Part shown: positions 48,339 through 58,516 of the stretch, one piece after another
How the letters are laid out: each line of letters opens with the position of its first letter
Position numbering within the stretch: the stretch's first letter is position 1
From: Yponomeuta sedellus
Taxonomy: Eukaryota > Arthropoda > Insecta > Lepidoptera > Yponomeutidae
Assembly (NCBI GenBank): GCA_934045075.1
Contig: OW203751.1
Coordinates: forward strand, 17,501 to 81,500
DNA: 64,000 nucleotides
Direction of reading: 5' to 3'
Made by a program: the position numbers and the translations under genes
The notes under the pieces: model-generated
Database searches by the model: none
The model's input: only the letters and a program-made list of their open reading frames with translations
Told to the model about the DNA's origin: nothing

Positions 48339-51300
48339 TTTTTTTTTTTTTTTTTTTTTTTTTTTTCGGAGGGGAAATCTCTGACAGATACCCGGCGTCT
48401 CGGGGAAAACGCCGGGTTATGTGGGGCTTGCACCCACTAAAACCCCTCCGGTGTTCCGTCTCTCGCCATTCACACCGAGCTACGTGATTCGCAAAGACAC
48501 CTCCGCAACTCGGCTGGCGACCCCGTCCCCACCTTTTGCGTTTCCGCATAGGGTAGCGGTGGAGGAGCCATAGGCGCTCCGCTACCCCCATTCTCTTCAT
48601 CATAGCATCCATCATATCTTGTTTGTTGTGCTGGTCGCACCAGTTACGATCGTGGGTCGCACGTGTGGTGGCGCCCGCTCCACGTCGATCTAGCACGTAC
48701 CTAGCACCACTCTTCCATCACCTTGTATTTCTGCTCGGCACACCATTCCGATCGCGGGGCAAGCGCGTGGTGACGCCCGGCCCGCGGTCTGGCATGTATA
48801 ACGAGCCATTCATTCATCTTCTGTCACTGATCGTACCGTACTAGACGCGGGTCGCAGGTCAGTGACGAGCGCTCCGCGCCAGCCGGAAGGCACGATCTGA
48901 GCGCCATCCCTCTCCTCGTCTTATGTGACGGTCGCACCAGTTACGATCGTGGGTCGCACGTGTGGTGGCGCCCGCTCCACGTCGATCTAGCACGATCCGA
49001 GCACCACTCATCCATCACCTGGTATATCTGCTCGGCACACCATTCGGATCGCGGGGCAAGCGCGTGGTAACGCCCGGCCCGCGGTCCGGCATGTATAACG
49101 AGCCATTCATTCTTCTTCTGTCGCTGATCGTACCGTACTAGACGCGGGTCGCAGGTCAGTGACGAGCGCTCCGCGCCAGCCAGCAGGCACGACCTGAGCG
49201 CCATCCCTCTCCTCGTCTTATGTGCCGGTCATGCTACCCAGATCACAACTCCAGATTCAGCACGACCTCTGCACCGTTCATCCATCACATTTACTCACGC
49301 ACTCCTCGCGTGCGCGGGCGGCGCGGCTGGTGCCCGCCACCCCATAAATTAATCCTCATTCATGAAATCACTTTCATCCCTCTATCTTGCCGACCGCCGT
49401 GTCAGGGACACTAGACACGGCGCCGACCGACACTTCGTCATTCAGGCGCAAGACCTACCCCGGGTCTTGCACCCTCTGACCGACACCCGCTCTGCGCCTT
49501 CTGCGCTCCCGCCTTCCGCGCCGTGCCTCGGGGTCACGCTCGCGCTGCCTCTCAGCCTCCTCTTTAGCAGTCATGACTGCCTCAGCGAAGGCCTGGACGG
49601 CCCGCCAAGCTACCTCGCTGTCGACCATCGAGCGCACGACGGCCGGCAGCGACAGGTCCACCCCTATCACGACAGTCAGCGCCGCCCTCTCGTCCGCCCA
49701 CGCCGGGCACTCCACCAACGTGTGATGTGCCGTGTCCTCGTCGTGACCGCAGTGGTGGCACTCGGGTGTGGGTTCCGCTCCCGCCACCCTCCACAGATAT
49801 CTCCCGAAGCAACCGTGCCCCGAGAGGAGCTGCGTAAGGTGGAAGGAGAGGACTCCGTGCCTCCTCGTCAGCCAACGCTCGAGAACCGGCCTCACCGCGG
49901 CGATAGTGTCGTGGCCCGCCGTAGGCTCCTCGAGTGCGCGCAGCCATCTGATGAGCAGACGTCTGCGAGCTCGCATGCGCCAACGCAGCATCTCCTCCCT
50001 CGACGGGGGCTCCCCCGCGGCCCGGCACTCGGCGACGCGGTCGTACACCAGCGTGAGCACACGTGCATCCATCTCCCAGGGCAGGCAAGCGGCCAGCACA
50101 CACGCCGCCTCGTAAGAGACGGTGCGGTAGCCGTGCACCATTCGCAGGCAAATAGCCCTCTGCGGACGGTGCAGCAGGGCCCTGTTCGCCCGCCCCAGGG
50201 AGTCCTCCCACACGGGTGCTCCGTACAGCGCCATCGACCGCACCACCAGCGCGTAAAGCCGCCGGCAAGCCGCATTCGGCCCACCGACGTTCGGCAGCAG
50301 GCGGCCGAGGGCACTGCACGCGGCCATGAGTCGCGGCGCGAGCCGTCGGAAGTGCTCGCAAAACGTCAGACGAGAGTCCAGAACGATGCCGAGGTAGCGC
50401 ATGGCCGACCCGACATCGATCCCCACCCCATCCACCGTCACTCGAGCCCCATTCGGCGGCCCCCTCCGCGGCCCATGAATGCACAGGGCCTCGCATTTGT
50501 GGAGCGCCACCTCCAGCCCCAGTCCTCGGATGCGCTGAAGCACCTCCTCTACACTCGCGGTAGCGAGCGCGGCCGCTTCGCTAAAGTTAGCGCCGCGGGA
50601 GGTGACCAGCGTGTCATCCGCATAGCAGGTCACGCCGGCCCCCTCCGGTAGCGCACCCCGCAGCACCCAGTCGAAGCCGATGTTCCACAGCGTAGGGCCA
50701 AGGGCCGAGCCCTGCGGAACGCCGCGTGACATGGGTTTCGCCGCCCACTCGTCCCGCGCCGGATACCGGATCTCCCTCTCGGAGAGGTAAGCTCCGATGA
50801 TGCGGCGCATGTGCTCCGGGAAGCCGTGGTACCGGAGCGCCTCCTCAATGCAGGCCCAGGGGAGGGTGTTAAACGCGTTCGCTATGTCGAGCGAAACAGC
50901 GAGTAACATATCGCGTCCCGCCAGCGCCTCCTCCGCCATCCCCTTCACTCTGCGGATCGCGTCGACGGTGGACCGGAAGTGCCGGAATCCAAATTGGGCC
51001 TCGGAAAGGTCCGGCCCCACCGTCTCCATGTGCCGCACGAGTCGGGCCACCAGGATGCGCTCGAACAGCTTCCCCACCTCATCCAAGAGAACGAGCGGGC
51101 GGTAGCCTGATGGCAAGTCCGCCGGTCGGCCCTCCTTCCTCAGCAGGACAAGTTTACCCACCTTCCACGGCCGGGGAAACTGGCCCCGCACGAGGCACGC
51201 GGTGAGCAAGGCCCTGAACCTCTCCTCCAGAGGGTCCAGGGCGATGATCAACGCGCGCCCCGGGATCCCGTCCAAGCCCGGGGCCTTTCTGCGGCCGCGA

Positions 51301-52359
51301 AGGCGCTGCATAGCGGCACCGAGCTCTGCCGCCGTCACTTCCGGCGCTTCGGTTTCGGCCGTCCCATCCGGTAGTCCCATCGGGGGAGGCGTAAGTCCAT
51401 TCGCGGGTGGAAATAGGCCGGCGACCACAGTGTCCACCGTCTCCGGCCTCATGCTCCGGGTGAGCGGCGGCGCAAACGGGCGGAGCTTGTCTCGCACCAT
51501 TCGGTACGGACGGCCCCACGGGTCTGCGTCAAGGGAGGCCAGCATTTCTGCAAATCCGGCGTCCTTTGCCGCCGCAATGGCTGTCGACAGAGCAGTCTTG
51601 CTCTCCCTGTATGCCGCAAGCAGGCGGTCCTCCTCCTCGGGATCGCGGAGTCGCCGCCGGCGGCTGCGGGCGTGTGCACGCCTAGCGCGCACGCAGGCGA
51701 GCCGCAGTTCCGCGATCTCCGATGACCACCAGTGCACGCGGCGAAAGGGGGCACCAGGCCGAAGACGGGGCATCGCGACGTCACAGGCTCGCGTTAGCGC
51801 CCCACGAAGCCACTCAACCTCGGCCGAAACGTCTATATCCTCGGGGCTGGCGGCGGAGCCCTTGACCCAGGCCTCAACCTCGGCAGCCTCGTGCAGCAGC
51901 TCCCTGTCCAGCTGTTTGACAGCCCAGCGCGGGGGCTCTCCCGGCAGAGGGTGCCACAGGTCGGTCGGAGCCGTAGAGAGGGCCGTCACATCGAACCGAA
52001 TGTATCGGTGGTCCGACAGAGTTTCTACCTCCTCCAAGACTTCCCAACCCGTGACGCGGCGCGCAAGGGAGTGTGTCGCAAACGTGACGTCCACGACCGA
52101 TCCTCCCTCGTGTCGTACACAAGTGTGCACCCCTCCCCTGTTCAGTGCCGTGTATCCTCCCGCAACGGCCCAGTCCTCCGCCTCCCTGCCTCGCGCGTTT
52201 GTCACCGTGGACTCCCACATCGGTGACTTGGCGTTGAGGTCCCCAGCGACGAGTACGTGGCGAGGACGGCGCCCGGCCACCAACACTTCGAGCTGGCGGA
52301 GGTATCGCTCGAACTGCGCAAGTGAGCCGTTCGGAGAGAAGTACACGGCGACGATCATC
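48339..52359 (-). mobile_element. 5'-truncated retrotransposon G3
   Basis: Third family-G copy: poly(T) 48339-48366, 3' UTR (48367-49454) with the 297-bp duplication (48633 and 48930), and ORF2 cut within the endonuclease at 52359, right against CCTAA. Nearly identical to G1 and G2. Different poly(A) lengths and different 5' ends show three independent insertions rather than a tandem duplication. Confidence 0.92.
49455..52359 (-). pseudogene. G3 ORF2, 5'-truncated
   Basis: Open frame corresponding to G2 residues from about 86 on (starting at IVAVYFSPNG). The first endonuclease strands, including the AEP motif, are missing. The RT with CYADD and the C-terminus are complete. It has no proper start codon and no ORF1 or promoter upstream, so it is probably silent. 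Confidence 0.92.
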
Positions 52360-52383
52360 AACCTAACCTAACCTAACCTAACC
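52360..52383. repeat. Short telomeric CCTAA array (about 5 repeats)
   Basis: About 24 bp of CCTAA between truncated G3 and the poly(T) of H. Confidence 0.95.
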
Positions 52384-52403
52384 TTTTTTTTTTTTTTTTT
52401 TTT

Positions 52404-52813
52404 GTTGTCGGGGGGGAAATCTTTTAAAGATACCCGACTCTTCGGGGACAGAGTCGGGTTATGTAGGATTTCCACCTACTAAAACCCCCCCGGTGGCCTT
52501 CCTCGTGCATAGCGAGGGAGCTCCGGGCACTCTGACGAACTCATCCGGAGTCCCCCTGGCACTTGGTGCGTGTTGCACCCCGCCTCGGCATAGCCGCGGC
52601 CCTCCACGAGTGCTGGTGCACCCACGGCAACGTAGGGCCACCCTACGTCGCCGTCTTCCCGGAGTCGCATGAAACGGACGGATCGAGTCCCCACTCTCAC
52701 CGTCCGCGGCTCCTAGGGTCCCCACTTAGTCGCCTCTTACGACAGGCAGGGGATACCGTAGCCCTATTCTGAACCCGGGACTACAGGGTTGCGGCAGCCC
52801 AACGCCTTCGGGC
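52404..52813 (-). other. H 3' UTR with conserved folded module
   Basis: Module at 52404-52494. In element sense the closing stem is CGGGGGGG/CCCCCCCG, the invariant part reads TTTTAGTAGGT, the stem is GTAGG/CCTAC where other families have GTGGG/CCCAC (a compensatory change), and the hairpin is ACCCGACTCT/AGAGTCGGGT. Confidence 0.78.
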
Positions 52814-55800
52814 TTAGGGGCCTGGACGGCGGCGCCCACCGCCACCGCCGCCTCTGCGGCTCCGTCTCCGAGCGGGATCGGCCCTCTCCCGTTCTCGCTC
52901 AGCTTCCTCCTTCCGCGACATTACTACTTCGCAGAAGGTGGTCACGGCCTTCCATTCTATCTCTCCCTGCACCATGGCAGCTATTATGCTAGGCAGGGAG
53001 AGGTTTGGCCCAATTCGAGCGATTAGCTCGCTCCGCTCGGCCTGCCACGCCGGGCAGACCTCGAGGGTGTGCTGCGCATCATCGCAGTCACCGTTGCAGT
53101 GATAGCACCGTGTCGACACCTCTCGTCCGATCCTATTCAGGTACTCGCTGAAACAGCCATGCCCAGTGAGCACCTGAGTAAGTCTGTACGACACGGCGCC
53201 GTACCCTCGGTTGAGCCAGCCATCAAAGTTCGGCAGGATTGCCGCGACCACCCTCTGACGAGCGCTCCTTGGCTCTTTGAGCCGCTCCTGCCACTCACGC
53301 CAGGCCCGGCGGTGTTCGTTCCGCCGTAGCGTTCCGACCTCCCTGGGGAGCGGGTTTACGCCCCCTTGGCGGGTGTCACGGAGTCGGTGATACACCCTCG
53401 CGTCCATGCTTGCCAGTAGGTCGAGGGGCGTAAACCGCGCCAAGATCGTCGCCGCCTCGAAGGATATTGTGCGGTATCCGCGCGCAACCCTTATGGCCAT
53501 CCGGCGCTGCACGCTTTTCAGCTTGCCTCTACAGCGTGGGTCACCAGACAGCCTTTCAGCCCACAGGGGCGCTCCATAGAGGGCTATAGACCGCACAACT
53601 CCCGCGTATAGGCGGCGCACGCTCTCCATTGGTCCCCCAAGATTGGGTAGGATTCGGTGCAGAGCACCCGCTACCCTATCGATCCGAGGAACCAGGCGGT
53701 CGAAATGCTCGGTGAATTCCCACCGGCCATCGAGGACGACGCCCAGGTACTTCATGTACCGTCCAACCCGTACATTTGTGCCACCCACGTTCACCAATGA
53801 GCTCGGTGGCTCCACTCCCCGTGGAAGGTCGTGGAACCACAAAGCCTCGGTCTTCTGCGGGGCCACCTCGAGCCCAAGCTCCCGGATTTTCCGGACGACG
53901 CACGCCACCCCAAGTTCGGCTAGCCGAGTGGTCTCCTCGAATTCGATCCCCTCTGCCAACACCAGCGTGTCGTCCGCATAGCAAACGACACTCACGTCGT
54001 TGGGGAGGAGGATTCTGAGGACCACGTCATATGCCAGGTTCCACAAGAGGGGCCCGAGAACGGACCCCTGAGGAACGCCGCAGAACACCTCTCTCTGGTG
54101 GACAGTCCCGTCCCGACCCAGATATTGGATGCTTCTGTCCCGCAGGTAAGCTCCTACAATAGACCGCAGGTACGGGGGGAGCTGGTGGTGAGCCAGTGCC
54201 GCCCTGATTGCCCGCCAGGGCAGGGAGTTGAAAGCATTTACAATATCCAGACTAACAGCCAGCACTACCCTGCCCCGGGACACTGCCTGCTCGGCGACCG
54301 AACGCACCCGGAGGATAGCGTCCACCGTGGAGCGGCCACGCCGGAAGCCGAACTGGGAGTCCGACAGATCCGGGCCGACCTGCCACAGGTGGGACGTGAT
54401 GCGCTCAGCCACCACCCGCTCGAAGAGCTTACCCGCTTCGTCCAGAAGACATATAGGCCGGTACGCAGAGGGAGAGTCCGCGGCCCGGTTTTCCTTTCTT
54501 AGGAGGACAAGTCTTGCCCGCTTCCAACCTAGAGGAAAAGTCCCGGTGCGGAGGCAGTCGCTAAGCAACCCCCGAAACCGGTCCCCCAGAGCACTCAGAG
54601 CCAGTACCCACGCACGACCTGGTATACCGTCCGGGCCCGGGGCTGTGTTGCGCGCTGCCAGGCGTCTCACGGCCCAGTGCAACTCTCCCCGTGTGACGCC
54701 CAGGTCGTTGGTCCAGTCAGCCGGTACCGCGGCCGCAGCTTGTGGAGTGTCCTCGATCTGGGGGAAGAGGGTGTCCACCACTCCCGTCACCAGTTCGGGA
54801 TCGAGCGTCTCCGTCAAAGGAGGGACCCACGGTCTGAGTTTGCCCAGTACAATTTTGTACGGGCGCCCCCATGGGTCTCCGTTGAGCGTTTCGAGAAGCT
54901 CTTCCCAGGCCCCCACTTTGGCGTTTGCGACCGCGATCTGGAGAGCCTTCACGGCGTCCCGATATGGGGTGTACGCTGCGGCTTTCTCCTCGGCCGTGGC
55001 CTGTCGTCTTCTCCGAACCCTGGTAAAGGAGCGTCGAGCGCGTAGGCACGCCTCTCGCAGATGCCCCAGCTCTTCTGACCACCAGTGCACGGCCTTGCGG
55101 TTTGAGCGTTTGGCTCGGGGCATTGCGGCGTCGCATACGTCCGTCATGCGATCCGTAAACCAGCTCGCCTCGGTGTCCGTCTGCGTTTCGCTCGGCACCT
55201 CCGACCAGGCCGCTGTGTTAGCGGCAGCCATGAGTGCATCCCGGTCAAGGTGCTTCAGGGCCCAACGTTTAGGAGGCTCTGCGCTTGAGCTCCGAGCACC
55301 ATCGGCGAGCCCCAGTGTGACCTCTAGCAGGATGTGGCGATGGTCCGATAAAGTCGCCAGCTCCTCCGCCACTCGCCAGCCGGAAACCAGTCTGACGGCT
55401 GCGGCACTCGCCCAGGTTAAGTCGACGATCGACTCCCCCTGCCATCGCACACAGGTGCTGACGGAGCCCCGGTTCAGGAGACCGAGGTCGAGAGCAGCCG
55501 CCCACTCAAGGACAGTCTCGCCTCGCGCGTCGTCCCGTGGCCCGCCCCACGCTCGGGCGTGAGCATTGAAGTCCCCAGCGACAATCACCGGGCGGGGCTG
55601 GCACCTTCGAACGCACGCCGCAAGCTCCTCCAGGTACGTCTCGTACTGGGCCAGGCTGATGTTAGGCGACACGTAGGCGCCGATGACCGCCAGAGAGCCC
55701 CACTGGACAGCTACGATGCCCTGGCCCTTATGGAGCAAGGAGCATGCCGGAGCCAGCTCATCGCCTCCCCAATATATTGCCACGGAGCCCCCGTTATCAC

Positions 55801-55972
55801 CAAACCAACGAGGATGGTTTGGAACGGTGTACGGCTCCGCGACTACCGCCAGAGCAATCCGCCACTCCGCGAGGGTCTGCAGTAGCAGGTCCTGCGCCCC
55901 GCGGCAGTGGTTCAGATTGCCCTGAAGTACTTTTAGGGATCTAAAAATGAGGCTTCCATGGCCTCCGGCGGG
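52814..55972 (-). CDS. H ORF2: endonuclease and reverse transcriptase
   Basis: R1-clade type ORF2. The endonuclease begins at LQGNLNHCRGAQD (about 55920-55880), upstream of the first in-frame ATG (55783). The frame is open from 55972 but has no ATG there, so translation must use re-initiation at a non-ATG codon, a -1 shift near the ORF1 stop, or the sequence has a one-base error. The T5 run at 55943-55947 is a candidate. Motifs present: AGDFNAHA, SDHRH, APGPDGIPG, SLDIVNAFNSLPW, GVPQGS, CYADD (about 53980) and CYHC...H...C near the C-terminus. There is no RNase H. Confidence 0.85.
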   Translation of the reverse strand, partial: PAGGHGSLIFRSLKVLQGNLNHCRGAQDLLLQTLAEWRIALAVVAEPYTVPNHPRWFGDNGGSVAIYWGGDELAPACSLLHKGQGIVAVQWGSLAVIGAYVSPNISLAQYETYLEELAACVRRCQPRPVIVAGDFNAHARAWGGPRDDARGETVLEWAAALDLGLLNRGSVSTCVRWQGESIVDLTWASAAAVRLVSGWRVAEELATLSDHRHILLEVTLGLADGARSSSAEPPKRWALKHLDRDALMAAANTAAWSEVPSETQTDTEASWFTDRMTDVCDAAMPRAKRSNRKAVHWWSEELGHLREACLRARRSFTRVRRRRQATAEEKAAAYTPYRDAVKALQIAVANAKVGAWEELLETLNGDPWGRPYKIVLGKLRPWVPPLTETLDPELVTGVVDTLFPQIEDTPQAAAAVPADWTNDLGVTRGELHWAVRRLAARNTAPGPDGIPGRAWVLALSALGDRFRGLLSDCLRTGTFPLGWKRARLVLLRKENRAADSPSAYRPICLLDEAGKLFERVVAERITSHLWQVGPDLSDSQFGFRRGRSTVDAILRVRSVAEQAVSRGRVVLAVSLDIVNAFNSLPWRAIRAALAHHQLPPYLRSIVGAYLRDRSIQYLGRDGTVHQREVFCGVPQGSVLGPLLWNLAYDVVLRILLPNDVSVVCYADDTLVLAEGIEFEETTRLAELGVACVVRKIRELGLEVAPQKTEALWFHDLPRGVEPPSSLVNVGGTNVRVGRYMKYLGVVLDGRWEFTEHFDRLVPRIDRVAGALHRILPNLGGPMESVRRLYAGVVRSIALYGAPLWAERLSGDPRCRGKLKSVQRRMAIRVARGYRTISFEAATILARFTPLDLLASMDARVYHRLRDTRQGGVNPLPREVGTLRRNEHRRAWREWQERLKEPRSARQRVVAAILPNFDGWLNRGYGAVSYRLTQVLTGHGCFSEYLNRIGREVSTRCYHCNGDCDDAQHTLEVCPAWQAERSELIARIGPNLSLPSIIAAMVQGEIEWKAVTTFCEVVMSRKEEAERERERADPARRRSRRGGGGGGRRRPGP

Positions 55973-57942
55973 CTATTGCCCGGTTGGCTCTGCATAGCCG
56001 TCTCTGCCTCTTTGGGTCTTTGGGGGAGAGGGTCCTGCACCCCTCTCTTCCTGCCTTTGCTCTTCTTGGGGGGAGCGCACTGTTTGCCACCCAGCCGATG
56101 GTCCGAGGGCCGGCCGAGGTCGGCACACAGCGGACACTTGAGCTTCTGGGCGGTGCAAATCCTTGCAGTGTGGCCCGGCTCCCCGCACGCATAGCAGCGC
56201 ATGCTCCGGTCCTCAGTGTTTGGGCACTGGCTGCGGACATGCCCGGCCTCTAAGCAGCGGTAGCACTGCAGGGTCCGTGTCGCCAGAGCCTCGACCCGTG
56301 CGGAGATCCAGCCCCCGACGAGAATCCGGGGTGACGCCACGACTTTGCGGACTGCCGCGAGCGGGCACCGGACCCACACCGTCCCCAGCTGGTTGGCTGA
56401 ATGGCGTATCACGCCGACCTTGATTTGGTCAGCGCTGCAAGCTCCCGCTTCAGCAACTGCGACCGCGACCTCCTCTGGAGTTATGGACTCGTCCAGTCCC
56501 ATCACCCTCAGCTCGCCGGTTTTGACCGGCCGCACAACTCTCACCCCGAGGTCGGCGAGGGCTGTGGTCAGGCTTTCGGCCAGCTGGTCAGCCTTCGCTG
56601 CGCACTCAGGCCCACCGACTTCGAGGACAAGTCCTCCCGACATCGCCTTTTTCTGGCGGACCTCCTTGATGCCGCAGTCGGCCAGTTTCACCCGGGCCCG
56701 GGCGGCGGACATCACCTGGGCGTAGGTGACGTCCGACCCTTCGGGCACAGTCAGCGTTATGGCCGCTGACGAGGGCAGACGCGCCGGTTTTGGTTTTGCC
56801 GCCAACTTCGGAGGAGACGCCTTCGCCGGCGCTTTTCTCCCGCCTTGCTTCCCCACTTTCGTAGCGGCCACTGTTGCCCAGTCTCTGCCGGCCATCGTAG
56901 GCTGATTAGGAGCTGTCCCCGAGCCCGAGGGTATTGCAGGCAGTGGCTCTGGCGGCGGTGGAGGACGCTGCGACTTTTTGCCTCCCCGCTTGCCCTTCGG
57001 CTTTGCCGGAACGGGATGTCCTGTTGCCGCCGGTTTGGTCGGAACAGCCGCTTTCTTCCCGAGCGGAGGGCGAATTGCCCTGCCCGGGAAAATTTCGGCG
57101 GCAAAGCGCGCCAACTTCTCCTCCATCAGGGCAGACACCTGGCTCAGGGACAGGGGCCGGCCACTACTTCCCGATGCAGGGCCTACGGGAGCATTTTTGC
57201 TCTGGCGGAGCCGCTCGAGGTCTGCTGCCATGTCAGACATTTTCCTCTCGAGGCTGGCGAGTTTCGAGCGTAGTTGTGCGTTCTCCCTCTCCAGCCCCTC
57301 ATTTACCGACGACAGATTGGTGCGCTGAGCGAGTTCCTCCGTCACCGCTCTCCCGATTCGGGCCGCCAGGCGCAGCTCTCGCACAAAGCTGCCCTTCAGG
57401 TTGCGAGATTTGGCGGCTACGTTCTCAACGACGGCGAGTTTTTCCAGCATTCTGGAACCCAGGTCCGCCGTCGGCTGCATCCGCATCTCCTCCGCCAGTT
57501 CATCTGCAGTAGGCAGAGTCCTCATGGACTTGGTGTCGACTGGTGCACCAGTGAGGTCGAGGGGATCCTCCTCGGCGGCAGACTCCTCTGCTGCCGCAGC
57601 TCTCTTCGCCCTCGGCCTCTTAGTAGAGGCCAGATTGGCTGCCGACATTGGGAGGGGCCGTTTCCGCCCCTGCGACCCCGCCGAGTTCACTGACATCAGC
57701 GACATCAGCGACGCGTCGGAGTCGTAATCGCTCTCTAAGAGGAGCGCACTTCCCGAGGCGACAGAAAACTGTCGCCCCGCCTTTGTCGCCGCGGCCTTGC
57801 CGTTCCTAACACTGCTGGTATCAGTGCCGGGAACGGCAAAACTACCCGCGGCGGCCTCCCTATCAACATCAACATTTTGGGGGGGGGGGTTTGACGTAAA
57901 TTCCATATTGTTCCCACGAGTATGGGAGAAATAACGGTCCAT
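55933..57942 (-). CDS. H ORF1, gag-like protein (669 aa)
   Basis: ATG at 57942. The N-terminus is followed by a tract rich in Asp/Ser and then basic KRPRAKR. The motif KSRNLKG lies near residue 158 and a coiled coil around 190-230. A Pro/Lys-rich linker precedes the conserved region with LRVMGLDESITPEE, and three zinc knuckles at about 561-622 (CYRC, CYAC, CPLC) complete the protein. Its order of parts equals A and G ORF1, so the three are homologous nucleocapsid proteins. Confidence 0.9.
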   Translation of the reverse strand: MDRYFSHTRGNNMEFTSNPPPQNVDVDREAAAGSFAVPGTDTSSVRNGKAAATKAGRQFSVASGSALLLESDYDSDASLMSLMSVNSAGSQGRKRPLPMSAANLASTKRPRAKRAAAAEESAAEEDPLDLTGAPVDTKSMRTLPTADELAEEMRMQPTADLGSRMLEKLAVVENVAAKSRNLKGSFVRELRLAARIGRAVTEELAQRTNLSSVNEGLERENAQLRSKLASLERKMSDMAADLERLRQSKNAPVGPASGSSGRPLSLSQVSALMEEKLARFAAEIFPGRAIRPPLGKKAAVPTKPAATGHPVPAKPKGKRGGKKSQRPPPPPEPLPAIPSGSGTAPNQPTMAGRDWATVAATKVGKQGGRKAPAKASPPKLAAKPKPARLPSSAAITLTVPEGSDVTYAQVMSAARARVKLADCGIKEVRQKKAMSGGLVLEVGGPECAAKADQLAESLTTALADLGVRVVRPVKTGELRVMGLDESITPEEVAVAVAEAGACSADQIKVGVIRHSANQLGTVWVRCPLAAVRKVVASPRILVGGWISARVEALATRTLQCYRCLEAGHVRSQCPNTEDRSMRCYACGEPGHTARICTAQKLKCPLCADLGRPSDHRLGGKQCAPPKKSKGRKRGVQDPLPQRPKEAETAMQSQPGNSPPEAMEASFLDP

Positions 57943-58432
57943 CTGGGCAGAGATCCCTGTACCCAGATAACCCTAATACCACTGGGAGGGCGGGAGGTAT
58001 CCCAGGGTTGGCCGCTAGTGGCTGATGAACTCCCCAGCCGCTCTTTCGAGCATCCCGACGCCGCGTTGCCCCAGCGCCGAGAGTTGAGGATTTTTTTATA
58101 GAGGTTGTCTCCTCGCGGTCCAGCCGGTTAAGGCAAGACCCTCGGTCCCGGTACGTTGGGATTACGATGTACTACCGCGCACCGAAAACCACTCTAAAAG
58201 TAGAGCAGATGGTGCGCCCTGCTCGCGTCAAGTGGGTTAGCACCAGACTTGAGCACTCCATCCCGTCAGGTTATTCGCCGTCGACCAATGAGAACTCACA
58301 GAGGAGAAGAAATTGGCCGACGCCCAGGGTGCACCGGCCCCACCCACTGGTTCTCCCCCAGACACCACCGACCATCCAGGAAGAAAACCAGTAGGTGAGG
58401 CACACGGGGAGGTTACCTGACATCGCACCCCA
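57943..58432 (-). other. H 5' UTR
   Basis: Leader without ORF. Its first ~130 nt in element sense resemble the start of S0/S1 (GGGGTGCGATG, then GGCCGGTGCACCCTGGGCG). It probably contains the promoter, as for other R1-type elements with internal promoters, but no specific site is recognised. Confidence 0.6.
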
Positions 58433-58516
58433 ACCTAACCTAACCTAACCTAACCTAACCTAACCTAACCTAACCTAACCTAACCTAACCTAACCTAACC
58501 TAACCTAACCTAACCT
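58433..58516. repeat. Telomeric CCTAA array
   Basis: Perfect CCTAA repeats joining the 5' end of H (minus) to the truncated 5' end of C1 (plus). Confidence 0.97.

Larger units (their letters stand above)
52384..58432 (-). mobile_element. Full-length R1/SART-like telomeric retrotransposon H
   Basis: 6.05-kb minus-strand element: poly(A) of 20 (52384-52403), 410-bp 3' UTR, ORF2, ORF1 and a 490-bp 5' UTR beginning GGGGTGCGATG next to GGTTAGGTT. It is related to G, C and I in ORF2 and in the 3' module. Its 5' end is homologous to those of S0 and S1. Both ORFs are open, but how ORF2 starts is unclear. Confidence 0.9.
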
